Shown: one piece after another, positions 20,444 to 29,910 of the stretch | Numbering within the stretch: position 1 is the stretch's first letter | Layout of the letters: every line of letters starts with the position of its first letter | NCBI GenBank assembly: GCA_001054945.1 | Contig: JVKJ01000005.1 | Coordinates: 124,001-188,000, forward strand | Direction: 5' to 3' | DNA length: 64,000 nt | From: Corynebacterium falsenii | GTDB lineage: Bacteria > Actinomycetota > Actinomycetes > Mycobacteriales > Mycobacteriaceae | Program-made: the position numbers and the translations under genes | The notes under the pieces: generated by a model | Seen by the model: the letters and a program-made list of their open reading frames with translations, nothing else | Database searches by the model: none | Told to the model about the DNA's origin: nothing

Positions 20444-22042
20444 CTACAAGGCGGGTCGGAGGGCAGCGATGAACATGGCATCCGTTCCGTGCCGATGCGG
20501 CCACAATTGGACAAACGGGGCTGAATTGAGCTTCTCCACCTCGGGTACCAGGGCGGTGGCGTCCTCAATTGTGGCGCCCATTTCTTGCGCAACGGAACGG
20601 ACTACATCGACTGTTTCCGCGCGGTGCGGCGAGCAGGTGGAATAGACCACGACTCCCCCTGGGGCGCAGGCTCGCAGGGCGGAGCGGAGCAACTCGCGCT
20701 GGAGGGCGACGAGTTCAGGGACGTCTTCGGGGGACTTTCTCCACCGGGCTTCCGGCCTGCGGCGTAGGGCACCGAGCCCAGAGCAAGGAGCATCCACGAG
20801 GATCCGATCGAATCCATTGTCAGGTGCATTCAGGCCCTCGATCGATTCGAGCTTCCGTCCATCGCCGACGTGGACCTTCACTGGGAGGTTTGTGGTGGTG
20901 TTCGAGATTAATTGAGCGCGGTGATCGGCGATTTCCACGGCGTCCACGAGGGCATCGTCGCCCATTGCCCACGACCCGAGGAATGCGGTTTTTCCGCCCG
21001 GACCCGCGCACATATCCAACCAGCGACCTCGGTCCTCGGGCACGTCAGCGCGGAGAAGTGCCAGTGCAATGAGTTGCGAACCTTCGTCCTGGACGCTCGC
21101 CAGGCCATCTCGAACCGGTTCCAAGTCCGCCGGAGCTCCCTCGGGGAGGTACACCGCATAGGGCGACCATCGGCCCTGGTCACCACCGACAATGAGGGCC
21201 AATTCTTCGCCGGAGATCTGCCCTGGGCGCGCCGCGAGGTGGACAACGGGACGCTGGTCATCAGCCTCGAGGGCCGCTTCAAGCTCTGGAGACAACTCGG
21301 CTGAGTGCGATGCGCCGGGGGTTTGTTCGCCCGGTGCTTCGTAGGCCCGAAGGGAGTCGTTGAAAGCCTCGGCGATCCACGCGGGGTGCGCGTGGCGAAG
21401 GGCGATGTCGGACAGTTGGTTGCCATCGGCAATCCGATCCATCCACTGTTCGGGAGTGCTCCGGGTGATGGTGCGGAGCACTCCATTGGTGAAACCGCTA
21501 GCCCCACCGGCACCGTTTGCCTTTACTAGTTCCACGGATGTATCCACGGCCGCGTGATTATCCACCCGGGTGCGCAGAATTTGGTAGGTCCCCAGGCGAA
21601 GCGCATCCAAGGGCACAGAGTCAATTTTCTGCACCGGCCGCCCTGCAGCCTTTTCAATCACGGCATCGAGCAGGCCGGTGGCGCGCAAACAGCCGTATGT
21701 CAGCTCCGTGGCAAAGGCGGCATCGCGACCCGTGATGCGTGCCTCGCGCAATGCCCTAGGCAGCACGATATTGGCGAAGCTATCGTGTTCCGTGACGTCG
21801 CGAAGCACGGAGAACACCAGGTCGCGCACACGATCGCCACTTCCGCGCGTGCGAGATTTCGCCTGGCGATGTTCGGGGCGGCGCTGTTGGTAGCCCTTTT
21901 CGCGTGTGCTCCCTCCGGCGTGGCGGCCCCTCGAGTCGTGACGCTTCTCATTCGCACCGGGCTGCGGCGCCCGTGCGTTCCGGTTCGGCCGTGCCTGCCC
22001 CGTCTCCGACCGAGCAGACTCTGAACGCGATCGAAAACCCAC
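20444..22042 (-). CDS. rsmB: 16S rRNA (cytosine-967-C5)-methyltransferase RsmB
   Basis: RsmB (Fmu/Sun) methylates C967 of 16S rRNA. The 532-residue product has a basic, low-complexity N-terminal tail of about 70 residues, then a NusB-like RNA-binding domain (about 70-210), then the S-adenosylmethionine-dependent domain. Motifs are DMCAGPGGKTAFLG (SAM binding), DAPCSGLGALRRRPE with one catalytic cysteine, and YSTCSPHRAET with the second. The start is GTG with GAGGAGAG upstream. It is two bases from the fmt stop, so the two are likely co-translated. Confidence 0.95.
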   Translation of the reverse strand: MGFRSRSESARSETGQARPNRNARAPQPGANEKRHDSRGRHAGGSTREKGYQQRRPEHRQAKSRTRGSGDRVRDLVFSVLRDVTEHDSFANIVLPRALREARITGRDAAFATELTYGCLRATGLLDAVIEKAAGRPVQKIDSVPLDALRLGTYQILRTRVDNHAAVDTSVELVKANGAGGASGFTNGVLRTITRSTPEQWMDRIADGNQLSDIALRHAHPAWIAEAFNDSLRAYEAPGEQTPGASHSAELSPELEAALEADDQRPVVHLAARPGQISGEELALIVGGDQGRWSPYAVYLPEGAPADLEPVRDGLASVQDEGSQLIALALLRADVPEDRGRWLDMCAGPGGKTAFLGSWAMGDDALVDAVEIADHRAQLISNTTTNLPVKVHVGDGRKLESIEGLNAPDNGFDRILVDAPCSGLGALRRRPEARWRKSPEDVPELVALQRELLRSALRACAPGGVVVYSTCSPHRAETVDVVRSVAQEMGATIEDATALVPEVEKLNSAPFVQLWPHRHGTDAMFIAALRPAL

Positions 22043-22044
22043 TG

Positions 22045-23022
22045 CTAGCTCTCCTCCTCATCGAAGCGTGCGCCGGATTCCAGGAGTCCTTGCTGGCCCC
22101 GCGCCCACGCGGTGGCGTCCATCATCTTCTTACCCGGTGGCTGGATCTGCGTGATCTTGAGGGGCTTATCGGCTGTGCCAACGAGGACGGCCTTCTTCGA
22201 TGCCCAGATCTGGCCGGCCGCGAGTTCGGGTGCGTCCTCGTCTGAGACCGGCAGCAGTAGTCCGATCTTGTAGCGCCGACCGTCGAGCAGGGTCCACGGT
22301 CCGGGGGCTGGAGTGTGTGCCCGTGCACTGCGCTGCACGTGCTGGGCTGGCGAGTCCCAGGAAATTCGTGCGTCTTGGGGTGTGAGTTTCGCGGCATGCG
22401 TGGCCTTCTGCTCATCCTGTGGCGCTGGGGACGCGGTCCCCCGGTGCAGCGCCCACAGCGAGTCGGCCAGCAGCTGGCGCCCTTCCATGGCCAGTGTCGT
22501 GAGAAGGTCATCCGCTGAATCTTCGATACCGATCTCACGCGTAAGGGTATCCACGACGGGACCGGTATCCAGACCTTTTTCGATGCGAAATGTACTGGCG
22601 CCGGTGACCGGATCGCCGGCAGCGATGGCAGCTTGTACGGGCGCCGCACCGCGCCATCGAGGAAGCAGCGAGAAATGCAGGTTGATCCATCCGTGCGTGA
22701 ACTCGTCCACCAAATCCGCTGGAATGAGGTTGCCGTAGGCGACCACTGCAACCGCCTCGACGCCTTGGTCCCGATAGTTCCGCAGCGTGTCGCGCACGTC
22801 TTGTGCCTCCTCCGCCGTGGCCTTCAGGGAGGGAAATTTGTGCACGGGGATTTCGAGTCGTTCGGCAACGTCCGCTACGTGGCTGGGGCGGAGTTTCCTT
22901 CCACGCCCCCGTGGGGCATCGGGTTGAGTGAGGACGCCAACGACGTCGAAACGATCATCGTTGGCCAGAAATTCGAGGGACACCGCCGCGGGCTCAGGGG
23001 TTCCGGCAAACAAGATTTTCAT
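22045..23022 (-). CDS. fmt: Methionyl-tRNA formyltransferase
   Basis: Fmt formylates initiator Met-tRNA using 10-formyltetrahydrofolate. The ATG start (MKILFAGTPEPA) was chosen because it matches the family N-terminus and overlaps the def stop as ATGA; the frame extends four codons further to a GTG. The 325-residue product has the hallmark HFSLLPRWRGAAPVQAAI segment near residue 110 and DTGPVVDT near residue 145, followed by the C-terminal tRNA-binding domain. It is coupled to def, whose product removes the formyl group again. Confidence 0.97.
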   Translation of the reverse strand: MKILFAGTPEPAAVSLEFLANDDRFDVVGVLTQPDAPRGRGRKLRPSHVADVAERLEIPVHKFPSLKATAEEAQDVRDTLRNYRDQGVEAVAVVAYGNLIPADLVDEFTHGWINLHFSLLPRWRGAAPVQAAIAAGDPVTGASTFRIEKGLDTGPVVDTLTREIGIEDSADDLLTTLAMEGRQLLADSLWALHRGTASPAPQDEQKATHAAKLTPQDARISWDSPAQHVQRSARAHTPAPGPWTLLDGRRYKIGLLLPVSDEDAPELAAGQIWASKKAVLVGTADKPLKITQIQPPGKKMMDATAWARGQQGLLESGARFDEEES

Positions 23023-23525
23023 GACTTGAACCACTCCGAAGATCGAATTGCGCCCATGGCTTCTTTACGCTGGTCCGGGGCGAGGTGGCGGAGGAAGAGA
23101 ATACCGTTAAGGTGATCGGTCTCATGTTGAACGCAGCGTGCCAGCAGCCCGCTGACCTCCCGGTCGATGTGATTTCCTTCCACAGTGGCGCCCTGCACTC
23201 GGACGGTCTCCCATCGTTCCACCTCGCCTTGAATGTCTGGGATGGACAGGCAGCCCTCGGGACCGGTCTGCTTCTCAGCGCCAACCGGCTCCCACGTGGG
23301 GTTGAGGATATGGCCTCGATCGCCTTCGCAGTCGAATACGAAGACACGGCGCGCGATGCCGACCTGATTCGCAGCGAGGCCCACTCCGCCGTGCGCATCC
23401 ATCGTGTCCAACATGTCGCGAACGAGGGTCGACAGGGACGCCTCTCCCTGGCGCTCTTCGGGCACCGGGTCGGCAACGGTCAGCAAAATGGGATCGCCGA
23501 AAAGGCGCATGGGCAGGACACTCAT
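23019..23525 (-). CDS. def: Peptide deformylase
   Basis: This metalloenzyme removes the formyl group from the N-terminal methionine of new proteins. The start is taken at MSVLPMRLFGDP, giving 168 residues; the open frame extends 13 codons into the end of priA without similarity. Three motifs are present: GVGLAANQVG near residue 45, EGCLSIPDIQGEV near residue 91 (cysteine metal ligand), and the metal site HETDH in QHETDHLNGILF near residue 135. No strong ribosome site is visible, which fits coupling to priA 10 bases upstream. Confidence 0.95.
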   Translation of the reverse strand: MSVLPMRLFGDPILLTVADPVPEERQGEASLSTLVRDMLDTMDAHGGVGLAANQVGIARRVFVFDCEGDRGHILNPTWEPVGAEKQTGPEGCLSIPDIQGEVERWETVRVQGATVEGNHIDREVSGLLARCVQHETDHLNGILFLRHLAPDQRKEAMGAIRSSEWFKS

Positions 23526-23535
23526 AGCGACCAGA

Positions 23536-25608
23536 TTAACCGATGCGCACTGGGTCCAAAACAACGCGCAGCGGTGCGGTGTGCTTGTGGATCGCGCGGG
23601 TACTGATGGCGGTTTTCAAGCTCCTGCCTAGCGCCATTCCCTCATGATGCGGTACGCGAATGATGAGCCGCCGAGCTTCGGCCGCCTGAGTCCTGTCGAG
23701 CCTGTGCGGCAGGCGGATTCCTGGTGGTAGGGGCACCGGCCCTAGCAGCTCGGACCCCTCCGGCCGCTCCCATTGCTGGAGGAGTTCGGCAATGGAACCG
23801 GACGTCCCGTCCACCGCGGCGACCACGGCGGCGGGTGGAAGGTGTGCCTCTCGCCGTGAGTCCAATTCTTTTCTTGCAGCACCGGCAGGGTCCCAGCGCA
23901 CCAACTGCTGCACGGTTGTTAATGAAGAATCGGCGGCGACCACCACGGTGCCCCCTTCATCGCGGGGGTAGACCCGTGCGGCAGCGTCCATCCATTGCCG
24001 CAGGGCGGTCTCTTGTGCCCGTAGGTCTTCTCTGCCCAGCGCAATCCATGGGTCGAGCAAGACAGCAGCGCCGTACAGTCCTGAACCCTGAGAATGCTCA
24101 ACCGTTGGTTCCGCGCCCGTCGTTGCCACAACGATGAGCGGCGCGTGGGGAACGCTCGCGACGACGTTGTCTCCGGCAGATGGCACAATCCGAACTCCTG
24201 GGAATGCCTTGCCAAGTTCCTCAGCCGTGCGATCGTGACCGACAATACTCATCCGCAAGCGATGGCTTCCGCACTCTTGGCAGGAAAAGAGCTGCTCGGT
24301 GAACCCGCACCATCGGCAGGTGGGAGCGGCACCGGGGCCGCTGCCCTTCCCGTCAGGCGGCAGCTCCATGGGCCCATTGCAGCGGCGGCAGCGAACCGGA
24401 GTTCTGCAGTTTCCACACGTCAGGGCGGGCGCATACCCTCGCCGGGGAACTTGCACCAGTGCCGGCCTCTCATTGTCCAAGCTGTGCCGGATTGCCCGAA
24501 AAGCAACGTCTGGGATTCGTGCTCCCGGAGCGAGGGCTTCCCGCTCCCGGTCCAGGTCCGTCTCTCCCAGGGCGCGGATCCACGGCATCGCCGCGCTGAC
24601 CGTTGCCCGGGGGGCCTCCAATGGGAAGACCATCCCCTGCTCGACCCATTGCTGAATCTCCGCCGAGCGATGCGGCCCGACAAACGCGAGCGCAGCCCCA
24701 GACTGATCAGCCCGGGCCTTCGCGATCCCCCGGCTGTGCAGATACGGTGCGCGGGGATCCACGAGATTGTCGTCGCTTTCCCCGAGCACCCCGATGAACT
24801 GGAGATTCCGCACTGGCGCGAGCGCCGCAGACCTCGTCCCGACCACCACGCGCCCCTGCCCAAGAACGATCGACATGAATCGCCGGTACCTCGTGCCCGC
24901 TGTCTCCGCGGAGGTCAACCGCAGGATCTGCGAGGAGCCCATCCACTGCCGGAGGGCAGTGGTCAGGCGGTCCACCGCCCGCTGGTGGGGAGCGAGAAGC
25001 AGGACTCCCCCGCCGTTCCACGCGATGGAGGACGCCACTGCAGCCAGCGAGTTCGCTTCATCGGTTCCAGGCAGTGTGGCCCAGTGAGCCTGCGCCGCCC
25101 GCCCGTCCAGCGCTGCCTGAAGGAACCTGTCTCCGTGGGCATAGGCTGCCACTGCCTCTCGGGCCGCCTTGAGGGCTGCCGTTTTGAGTTCGTCCAGCGG
25201 CACCAGGGATCCGTAGAGGTCCTCCCAATCCTTGCCGCCACCAAAAAGTCCGGCCTTTTCGGAAGCTGCGTGCCGCGGAGGGATGGCGCTACGGATGATG
25301 TCCGACCGCAGCCCTGCGCTTCGATCTGCCAGATGATTCACCAGCTCCCACATATCCGGGGGCATGACTTGGATGGGGCTCACGAGGCGGTGCAGCGGGC
25401 TCAGGGAACCGTCATGGTCACTGTGGCGCCGCCTTTCGATGAGCATGGCGTCCACTAATCTCCCGGAGAAACGGATGCGGACGCGCGTGCCCGGCTGGGC
25501 GTCGGCGTCCATCGTCTCGGGGACCGAATAGTCAAATAAGCGATCCAAATGGGAAATTCCCAGCAGTGGCAGCACGCGAGCTACTGGGTACTTCACGTTG
25601 TCGGCCAA
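23536..25608 (-). CDS. priA: PriA-like primosomal protein, probably without helicase activity
   Basis: PriA restarts stalled replication forks. The 690-residue product has the N-terminal DNA-binding region (ARVLPLLGISHLDRLFDYSVPE) and a zinc-binding block with four CxxC pairs around residues 395-455. The Walker A lysine motif is missing, and the DEEH box is replaced by GESDDN after the conserved VVGTRSAALAPVRNL. Actinobacterial PriA proteins are known to lack recognisable helicase motifs, so it is probably a structural loader. The start is TTG two bases from the metK stop; a GTG four codons later is an alternative. Confidence 0.9.
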   Translation of the reverse strand: MADNVKYPVARVLPLLGISHLDRLFDYSVPETMDADAQPGTRVRIRFSGRLVDAMLIERRRHSDHDGSLSPLHRLVSPIQVMPPDMWELVNHLADRSAGLRSDIIRSAIPPRHAASEKAGLFGGGKDWEDLYGSLVPLDELKTAALKAAREAVAAYAHGDRFLQAALDGRAAQAHWATLPGTDEANSLAAVASSIAWNGGGVLLLAPHQRAVDRLTTALRQWMGSSQILRLTSAETAGTRYRRFMSIVLGQGRVVVGTRSAALAPVRNLQFIGVLGESDDNLVDPRAPYLHSRGIAKARADQSGAALAFVGPHRSAEIQQWVEQGMVFPLEAPRATVSAAMPWIRALGETDLDREREALAPGARIPDVAFRAIRHSLDNERPALVQVPRRGYAPALTCGNCRTPVRCRRCNGPMELPPDGKGSGPGAAPTCRWCGFTEQLFSCQECGSHRLRMSIVGHDRTAEELGKAFPGVRIVPSAGDNVVASVPHAPLIVVATTGAEPTVEHSQGSGLYGAAVLLDPWIALGREDLRAQETALRQWMDAAARVYPRDEGGTVVVAADSSLTTVQQLVRWDPAGAARKELDSRREAHLPPAAVVAAVDGTSGSIAELLQQWERPEGSELLGPVPLPPGIRLPHRLDRTQAAEARRLIIRVPHHEGMALGRSLKTAISTRAIHKHTAPLRVVLDPVRIG

Positions 25609-25610
25609 CG

Positions 25611-26840
25611 CTAACCATTCGTGGCCGCAATGGCACTCTGAAGCTGCTCAACGCGATCCACGCGCTCCCACGGCAGATCCAGATCGTCTCGGCCGAAGTG
25701 TCCATAGGTGGAGGTTTGGGCGTAGATCGGGCGCTTGAGGTCCAGATCACGCAGGATGGCATGTGGGCGGAGGTCAAAGACCTCGAGGACCGCGCGTTGG
25801 ATATCGGAGATGGGGAACTTCTCCGTACCGAAGGTTTCCACATACAGGCCAACGGGTCGCGCGCGTCCGATCGCGTACGCCACCTGCACTTCGGCCCGGT
25901 CTGCCAGGCCGGCGGCGACGATGTTCTTCGCCACCCACCGCATCGCGTAGGCACCGGAGCGGTCCACCTTTGACGGGTCCTTGCCAGAGAATGCGCCCCC
26001 GCCGTGGCGAGCCATGCCCCCGTAGGTGTCCACGATGATCTTCCGCCCCGTAAGGCCAGCATCTCCAGCGGGACCGCCCAAGATGAAAGAGCCTGAGGGG
26101 TTGACCATCACGGTCATGTTCTGTGTGACCATGTGTTTCAACTGCGCTTCACCGATGCAATGGTCGATCACATGTTGCCGGATCGAAGCAGCCAGCGATG
26201 CCTGCTGTGCCGGGCCCGACCAGCATTCGTCGTGCTGCGTGGAGATGACGATGGTCTCGATCTCCACCGGCACCCCGGCGTCGTCATAGGCAAAAGTCAC
26301 CTGTGTCTTGCCGTCTGGCCTCAGCCCCGGAACGATATTTTCCTTCCGCACCTGCGTCAGCCGTCGAGCTAAACGGTGGGCCAGGGAAATGGGGAGCGGC
26401 ATCAGCTCCGGGGTCTCGTTGGTGGCATACCCGAACATCAACCCCTGATCGCCGGCACCCTGCTTGTCGGAAGCATCCCCCTCTTGCCCATCCAGGTTGC
26501 GGTGCTCTAGGGCGGTATCCACGCCCTGCCCGATCTCTGGGGATTGCTCGCCAATGGAGACGGAGACTCCGCAGGTGTGCCCATCGAAGCCCACGTCGGA
26601 GCTGGTGAAGCCGATCCGAGTCAGGGTCTCACGCACCAGCTGCGGGATCTCGACATAGCCGGTGGTCCGAACTTCGCCCACCACGTGCACCTGACCGGTG
26701 GTCACCACAGTCTCCACTGCCACGCGTGCATCCGGGTCATTGGCGAGCATTGCGTCCAAGATCGTGTCTGAGATCGCGTCGCAGATCTTATCGGGGTGAC
26801 CTTCCGTCACGGATTCGCTGGTGAACAGGCGGTAAGACAA
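25611..26840 (-). CDS. metK: S-adenosylmethionine synthetase
   Basis: MetK makes S-adenosylmethionine from methionine and ATP. The 409-residue product has the ATP/methionine-site motifs [16 protein letters not shown] near residue 10, [12 protein letters not shown] near residue 97, [15 protein letters not shown] near residue 127, and the [19 protein letters not shown] loop near residue 282. The start is TTG with AAGGA seven bases upstream. Its promoter carries an exact McbR-type operator, so repression when sulfur amino acids are plentiful is expected. The downstream genes priA, def, fmt, rsmB, rpe and perhaps rib could share this promoter. Confidence 0.97.
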   Translation of the reverse strand: MSYRLFTSESVTEGHPDKICDAISDTILDAMLANDPDARVAVETVVTTGQVHVVGEVRTTGYVEIPQLVRETLTRIGFTSSDVGFDGHTCGVSVSIGEQSPEIGQGVDTALEHRNLDGQEGDASDKQGAGDQGLMFGYATNETPELMPLPISLAHRLARRLTQVRKENIVPGLRPDGKTQVTFAYDDAGVPVEIETIVISTQHDECWSGPAQQASLAASIRQHVIDHCIGEAQLKHMVTQNMTVMVNPSGSFILGGPAGDAGLTGRKIIVDTYGGMARHGGGAFSGKDPSKVDRSGAYAMRWVAKNIVAAGLADRAEVQVAYAIGRARPVGLYVETFGTEKFPISDIQRAVLEVFDLRPHAILRDLDLKRPIYAQTSTYGHFGRDDLDLPWERVDRVEQLQSAIAATNG

Positions 26841-26918
26841 GTTCGTTCCTTCTTACTTCGGATCTAGGCCTTTGGGGTACGGCGGTTTCACCACTCGGGA
26901 TGTGCGCCCATCACCCAC

Positions 26919-26947
26919 CATAGACTAAGCGGTCTACTTTTAGTCAA
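26919..26947 (-). promoter_or_regulatory. metK promoter with McbR-type operator
   Basis: The minus strand has TTGACT (26947-26942), a 17-base spacer and TCTATG (26924-26919) as probable -35 and -10 elements, about 80 bases before the metK start. The palindrome TAGAC-N6-GTCTA at 26921-26936 spans spacer and -10. It is identical to the published operator of McbR, the TetR-family repressor of sulfur metabolism in C. glutamicum, which controls metK there. Operator and promoter are seen in the sequence; McbR binding is inferred. Confidence 0.75.
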
Positions 26948-26965
26948 TTTCGTGCACCCCGGAGC

Positions 26966-28219
26966 TTAGCGCTTCGCCTCAAGGAGCTCCTCAATGGCGT
27001 CCACAATCTTCCCGGCCACCAGAAGCTTGTGCCCACTGCGGACCTCGACCACGGCGATCCCGCCGGGGGCATTCTCATCCTGGCGCAGGATCCAGCCCGC
27101 GCTCTCATCCTGGCCGAAGACCTTCCCCTCCCCCACGGCGTTGCACATCATCACGTCGCACCCCTTCCGGGTGAATTTCTCGCGCGCGAGGTCAAGCGGG
27201 CTGTGCTCGGGGTCACCGGTTTCTGCCGCGAAGCCCGCGATAATGGGGTGGGACGCCACCGATTCGTCTCGACGCTGTACTAGCCCCTTGAGGATGTCTG
27301 GGTTTTCTACGAGGGAAATCGTGTCAAGTTCGTTGTCACCCGACTTTTTGAGTTTGGAGTCGGAAACCGAGCGCGGCCGGTAGTCGGCAACAGCCGCAGC
27401 CATGATGACCACATCTGCGTCTTCGGAAGCAGCGCTCATGGCACGCTGCATCTCTAGCGCAGTCTTGACGTGCTCGACCGTGGCTCCCGAGGGGACGGGC
27501 AGGTCTTCCACGTGTCCGGCAACGATGTGAACGCGCGCACCGCGTTGGGCAGCGACATCCGCGAGGGCAAAGCCCTGCCTCCCCGAAGACGCATTGCCCA
27601 GGAAGCGGACAGGATCAAGGGGCTCGAGGGTTCCGCCCGCGGACACAACGACCCGACGGCCCTCCAGACTGCGTCGGAATAGTGTGCTGTCCTGGCGCGC
27701 AGCGAGTGCCAGGCGGCCGATGTGTTCGGGATCCGGCAGACGACCGGCTCCGGAATCGGCTCCGGTCAGCCGGCCGCTAGCCGGCTCAATGACGGTGATT
27801 CCACGGGAACGCAACGTGGACACGTTGTCCTGGGTAGCGGGATTCAGCCACATTTCCGTATGCATAGCTGGAGCGACAACCACTGGGCAGGTCGCGACCA
27901 GACAGCTGCTGGTGAGCAAGTCATCCGCTCGTCCATGAGCAAGTCGAGCAATGAGATCTGCGGTAGCCGGTGCGATGACGATGAGGTCTGCACGCTGGCC
28001 CACCTCGACGTGCTGAACCTCGTCCACCTTGTCGAAGACATCCGTGCTGACAGGGTTGCCAGACAGCGCTTCGAAGGTAGCCGCCCCGACAAATTTGAGG
28101 GCGTTTTGGGTGGGAACGACCTGCACATGGTGACCCTGTTCGGTGAAAAACCGAACCAGGTGAGCGGCCTTAAATGCGGCAATGCCGCCCCCTACGCCTA
28201 TCAGGACGCGGAGCGGCAT
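26966..28219 (-). CDS. coaBC: Bifunctional phosphopantothenoylcysteine decarboxylase/phosphopantothenate-cysteine ligase
   Basis: CoaBC (Dfp) adds cysteine to 4'-phosphopantothenate and decarboxylates the product in coenzyme A synthesis. The N-terminal flavoprotein half (about residues 1-185) has IGVGGGIAAFKA, the PATADLIARLAHG segment and PAMHTEMW. The C-terminal CoaB half has SAGGTLEPLDPVRFLGNASSGRQG and NAVGEG. The ATG at MPLRVLIGVGG gives 417 residues; a GTG ten codons upstream is possible, and the longer frame overlaps rpoZ. It follows rpoZ in the same direction. Confidence 0.96.
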   Translation of the reverse strand: MPLRVLIGVGGGIAAFKAAHLVRFFTEQGHHVQVVPTQNALKFVGAATFEALSGNPVSTDVFDKVDEVQHVEVGQRADLIVIAPATADLIARLAHGRADDLLTSSCLVATCPVVVAPAMHTEMWLNPATQDNVSTLRSRGITVIEPASGRLTGADSGAGRLPDPEHIGRLALAARQDSTLFRRSLEGRRVVVSAGGTLEPLDPVRFLGNASSGRQGFALADVAAQRGARVHIVAGHVEDLPVPSGATVEHVKTALEMQRAMSAASEDADVVIMAAAVADYRPRSVSDSKLKKSGDNELDTISLVENPDILKGLVQRRDESVASHPIIAGFAAETGDPEHSPLDLAREKFTRKGCDVMMCNAVGEGKVFGQDESAGWILRQDENAPGGIAVVEVRSGHKLLVAGKIVDAIEELLEAKR

Positions 28220-28268
28220 TGTCTGTGGTTCTCCGGCGTTATCTTTCACACCGGACAGCCTAGCCTGT

Positions 28269-28559
28269 TTAACCTTCTGTATGTTCCAACAGATCGCGGT
28301 TGATCTCGCGAAGAGCGATGGACAGTGGCTTCTCGTGGGTATCGGGAGTGACAAGCGGACCAACGAATTCGAAGACGCCCTCTTCCACGGTTTGGAAGTA
28401 GTCGTTGATCTGGCGCGCGCGCTTGGCGGCGAAGATCACGAGTGCGTACTTGGATGAAACCTTGGTCAGGAGCTCATCGATCGGTGGGTTGGTGATACCC
28501 ACTGGCGGGTCAAAGACCGAATCGTTCGACTTCACTTCCTGCTTTTCCACTACTTGCAC
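28269..28559 (-). CDS. rpoZ: DNA-directed RNA polymerase subunit omega
   Basis: The omega subunit helps assemble and stabilise RNA polymerase. The small product (96 residues) contains the conserved omega core: [21 protein letters not shown] and [13 protein letters not shown], roughly residues 21-55. The first GTG is used here. A second GTG three codons in (28550) has the better spacing from AAAAGGG and may be the real start, giving 93 residues. The neighbours gmk (upstream) and coaBC (downstream) are typical for rpoZ in many bacteria. Confidence 0.95.
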   Translation of the reverse strand: MQVVEKQEVKSNDSVFDPPVGITNPPIDELLTKVSSKYALVIFAAKRARQINDYFQTVEEGVFEFVGPLVTPDTHEKPLSIALREINRDLLEHTEG

Positions 28560-28621
28560 CCTTTTCTCATCCGACTGCTCAGGGCTGCAGCCCCGTGAGC
28601 GTCGGTCGATAGAACCATTGA

Positions 28622-29194
28622 TTACTGATCCAACAGAATAGCACTGATGTCGTTGACAGCCCTAGTCACATCGTCGTTGACGACCACACAGTCGAATTCA
28701 TCCTGAGCGGCCAGCTCACTGTGAGCGGTCTCGAGCCGTCGTTGGATGACGTCGTCGGTCTCCGTGCCCCGTCCCGTCAGACGCTCAACCAAGACCTCCC
28801 AGGACGGCGGCGCCAAGAAGACCGTTGTGCACTGCGGCATGAGCTTCTTTACATTACGGGCGCCTTCAAGATCGACTTCCACCAAGACAGGACGATGTGC
28901 CTGAAGAGCTTCTTCGATTGGCCGGCGTGGAGTCCCGGAGAGTTGGAGGCCACCGTGGATCTCCGCCCACTCCAGCATCTTGCCTTGGTCAATATGCTGT
29001 TGGAATTGTTCCCGGGTGACGTAAATGTAGTCTTTCCCATCCACTTCCCCGGGACGCGGATCACGCGTTGTCATGGACACGCTGAAAAACAGGCCAGGCA
29101 CTTCGTCTCGCAATTTGGCCACGACGGTGGACTTGCCCACCGCTGAGGGGCCTGCGAGAACGACGACTCGGCTGCTAGACAGGTCTCCGCTCAA
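28622..29194 (-). CDS. gmk: Guanylate kinase
   Basis: Guanylate kinase phosphorylates GMP to GDP with ATP. The 190-residue product has the P-loop [11 protein letters not shown] near residue 15, the GMP-binding [19 protein letters not shown] segment near residue 38 and [14 protein letters not shown] near residue 105. The start is TTG, two bases after the mihF stop, and the ribosome site is weak, so its translation probably depends on mihF. It lies in mihF-gmk-rpoZ-coaBC. Confidence 0.96.
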   Translation of the reverse strand: MSGDLSSSRVVVLAGPSAVGKSTVVAKLRDEVPGLFFSVSMTTRDPRPGEVDGKDYIYVTREQFQQHIDQGKMLEWAEIHGGLQLSGTPRRPIEEALQAHRPVLVEVDLEGARNVKKLMPQCTTVFLAPPSWEVLVERLTGRGTETDDVIQRRLETAHSELAAQDEFDCVVVNDDVTRAVNDISAILLDQ

Positions 29195-29196
29195 GG

Positions 29197-29517
29197 CTAG
29201 GCCTCGAAACCGAAGTGCTCCAGCAGGGCACGGCGCTGGCGATCACCCAGGCCACGAAGACGACGGGTGGGAGCAATTTCCAGCTGGTTCATGATTTCTT
29301 CAGCCTTGACCTTGCCCACCTTTGGAAGGGAGACCAGCAGAGCGGAGACCTTCATCTTGCCCAGGATCGGATCGGTCTCAGCGTCCTTCAGCACCTGCTT
29401 GAGGTCGGTTCCGCCGTGCTTGAGCTTCTCGCGCAACTCTGCGCGGGCCTTGCGAGCCTCGGCGGCCTTCTTGAGAGCTTCTGCACGCTGCTCCGGGGTC
29501 AACTGTGGAAGTGCCAC
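29197..29517 (-). CDS. mihF: Mycobacterial-type integration host factor MihF
   Basis: mIHF is a small actinobacterial nucleoid protein that binds and bends DNA and was found as the host factor for phage L5 integration. The 106-residue product has a charged helical N-terminus ([21 protein letters not shown]) and a core with [20 protein letters not shown] and [19 protein letters not shown], which forms the helix-two-turn-helix type DNA-binding region. The GTG start has GGAGGA upstream. It is first in its group, with a long non-coding region before it that probably holds its promoter. Confidence 0.94.
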   Translation of the reverse strand: MALPQLTPEQRAEALKKAAEARKARAELREKLKHGGTDLKQVLKDAETDPILGKMKVSALLVSLPKVGKVKAEEIMNQLEIAPTRRLRGLGDRQRRALLEHFGFEA

Positions 29518-29910
29518 GGGTTCCTCCGTCTGTCTTTCTACGTTGTAGGTGTCTTGTGTTCAGTCAATTGTCTTGATGCTTCACCGTAGTACACGAAACG
29601 ATTCGGGGTGTCGAAATCTTTTTCGTCTACGTACGAGCACCGATGAATCCTAAAGTGTGCCGTCGGCTATTGCCAACTGACTCACCTTGGGACCCAAGCT
29701 AGACGGCCACGGTCGCCTGCGGTGGGATTCAGTGAATCTCACGGCGAAATCCAGGTTACCGATCTTGCCCGACTGCTCTGGCGAAACGCACTGGTCATGG
29801 GACCAACTGCGGCTGCCCCTCCCGGTGGGGAGCGAAACAACGCAGGCCAGTGTAGCACCCGCCCACACTGGAAGTTCATCCGATGACCTGCGAAGAGCCC
29901 AGCGTGGGGC
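29518..29910. other. 393-base non-coding region between pyrF and mihF
   Basis: No convincing gene is present; a 72-codon open frame on the minus strand has no recognisable product. The region must contain the mihF promoter at its left side and the end of the pyr transcript at its right side. Two symmetric elements are seen: a 13-base palindrome GATTCA-g-TGAATC (29726-29738) and a 7-base-stem hairpin (29847-29871). Nothing else stands out. Confidence 0.6.
29847..29871 (-). terminator. Putative terminator of the pyrimidine operon
   Basis: Perfect 7-base arms (CCAGTGT and ACACTGG) with an 11-base loop lie 39 bases after the pyrF stop. On the minus strand the hairpin is followed by CCTGCGTTGTTTC, a modest T-rich tail. 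The end-of-operon position supports a terminator; the strength is uncertain. Confidence 0.4.

Noticed and set aside
24094..25458. A 454-codon plus-strand open frame opposite priA
   Set aside because: Shadow of priA in another frame; the residue composition is typical of antisense high-GC frames (many Arg, Pro, Gly).
29650..29868. A 72-codon minus-strand open frame between pyrF and mihF
   Set aside because: No recognisable product; it spans the palindrome and hairpin of the intergenic region and looks accidental.
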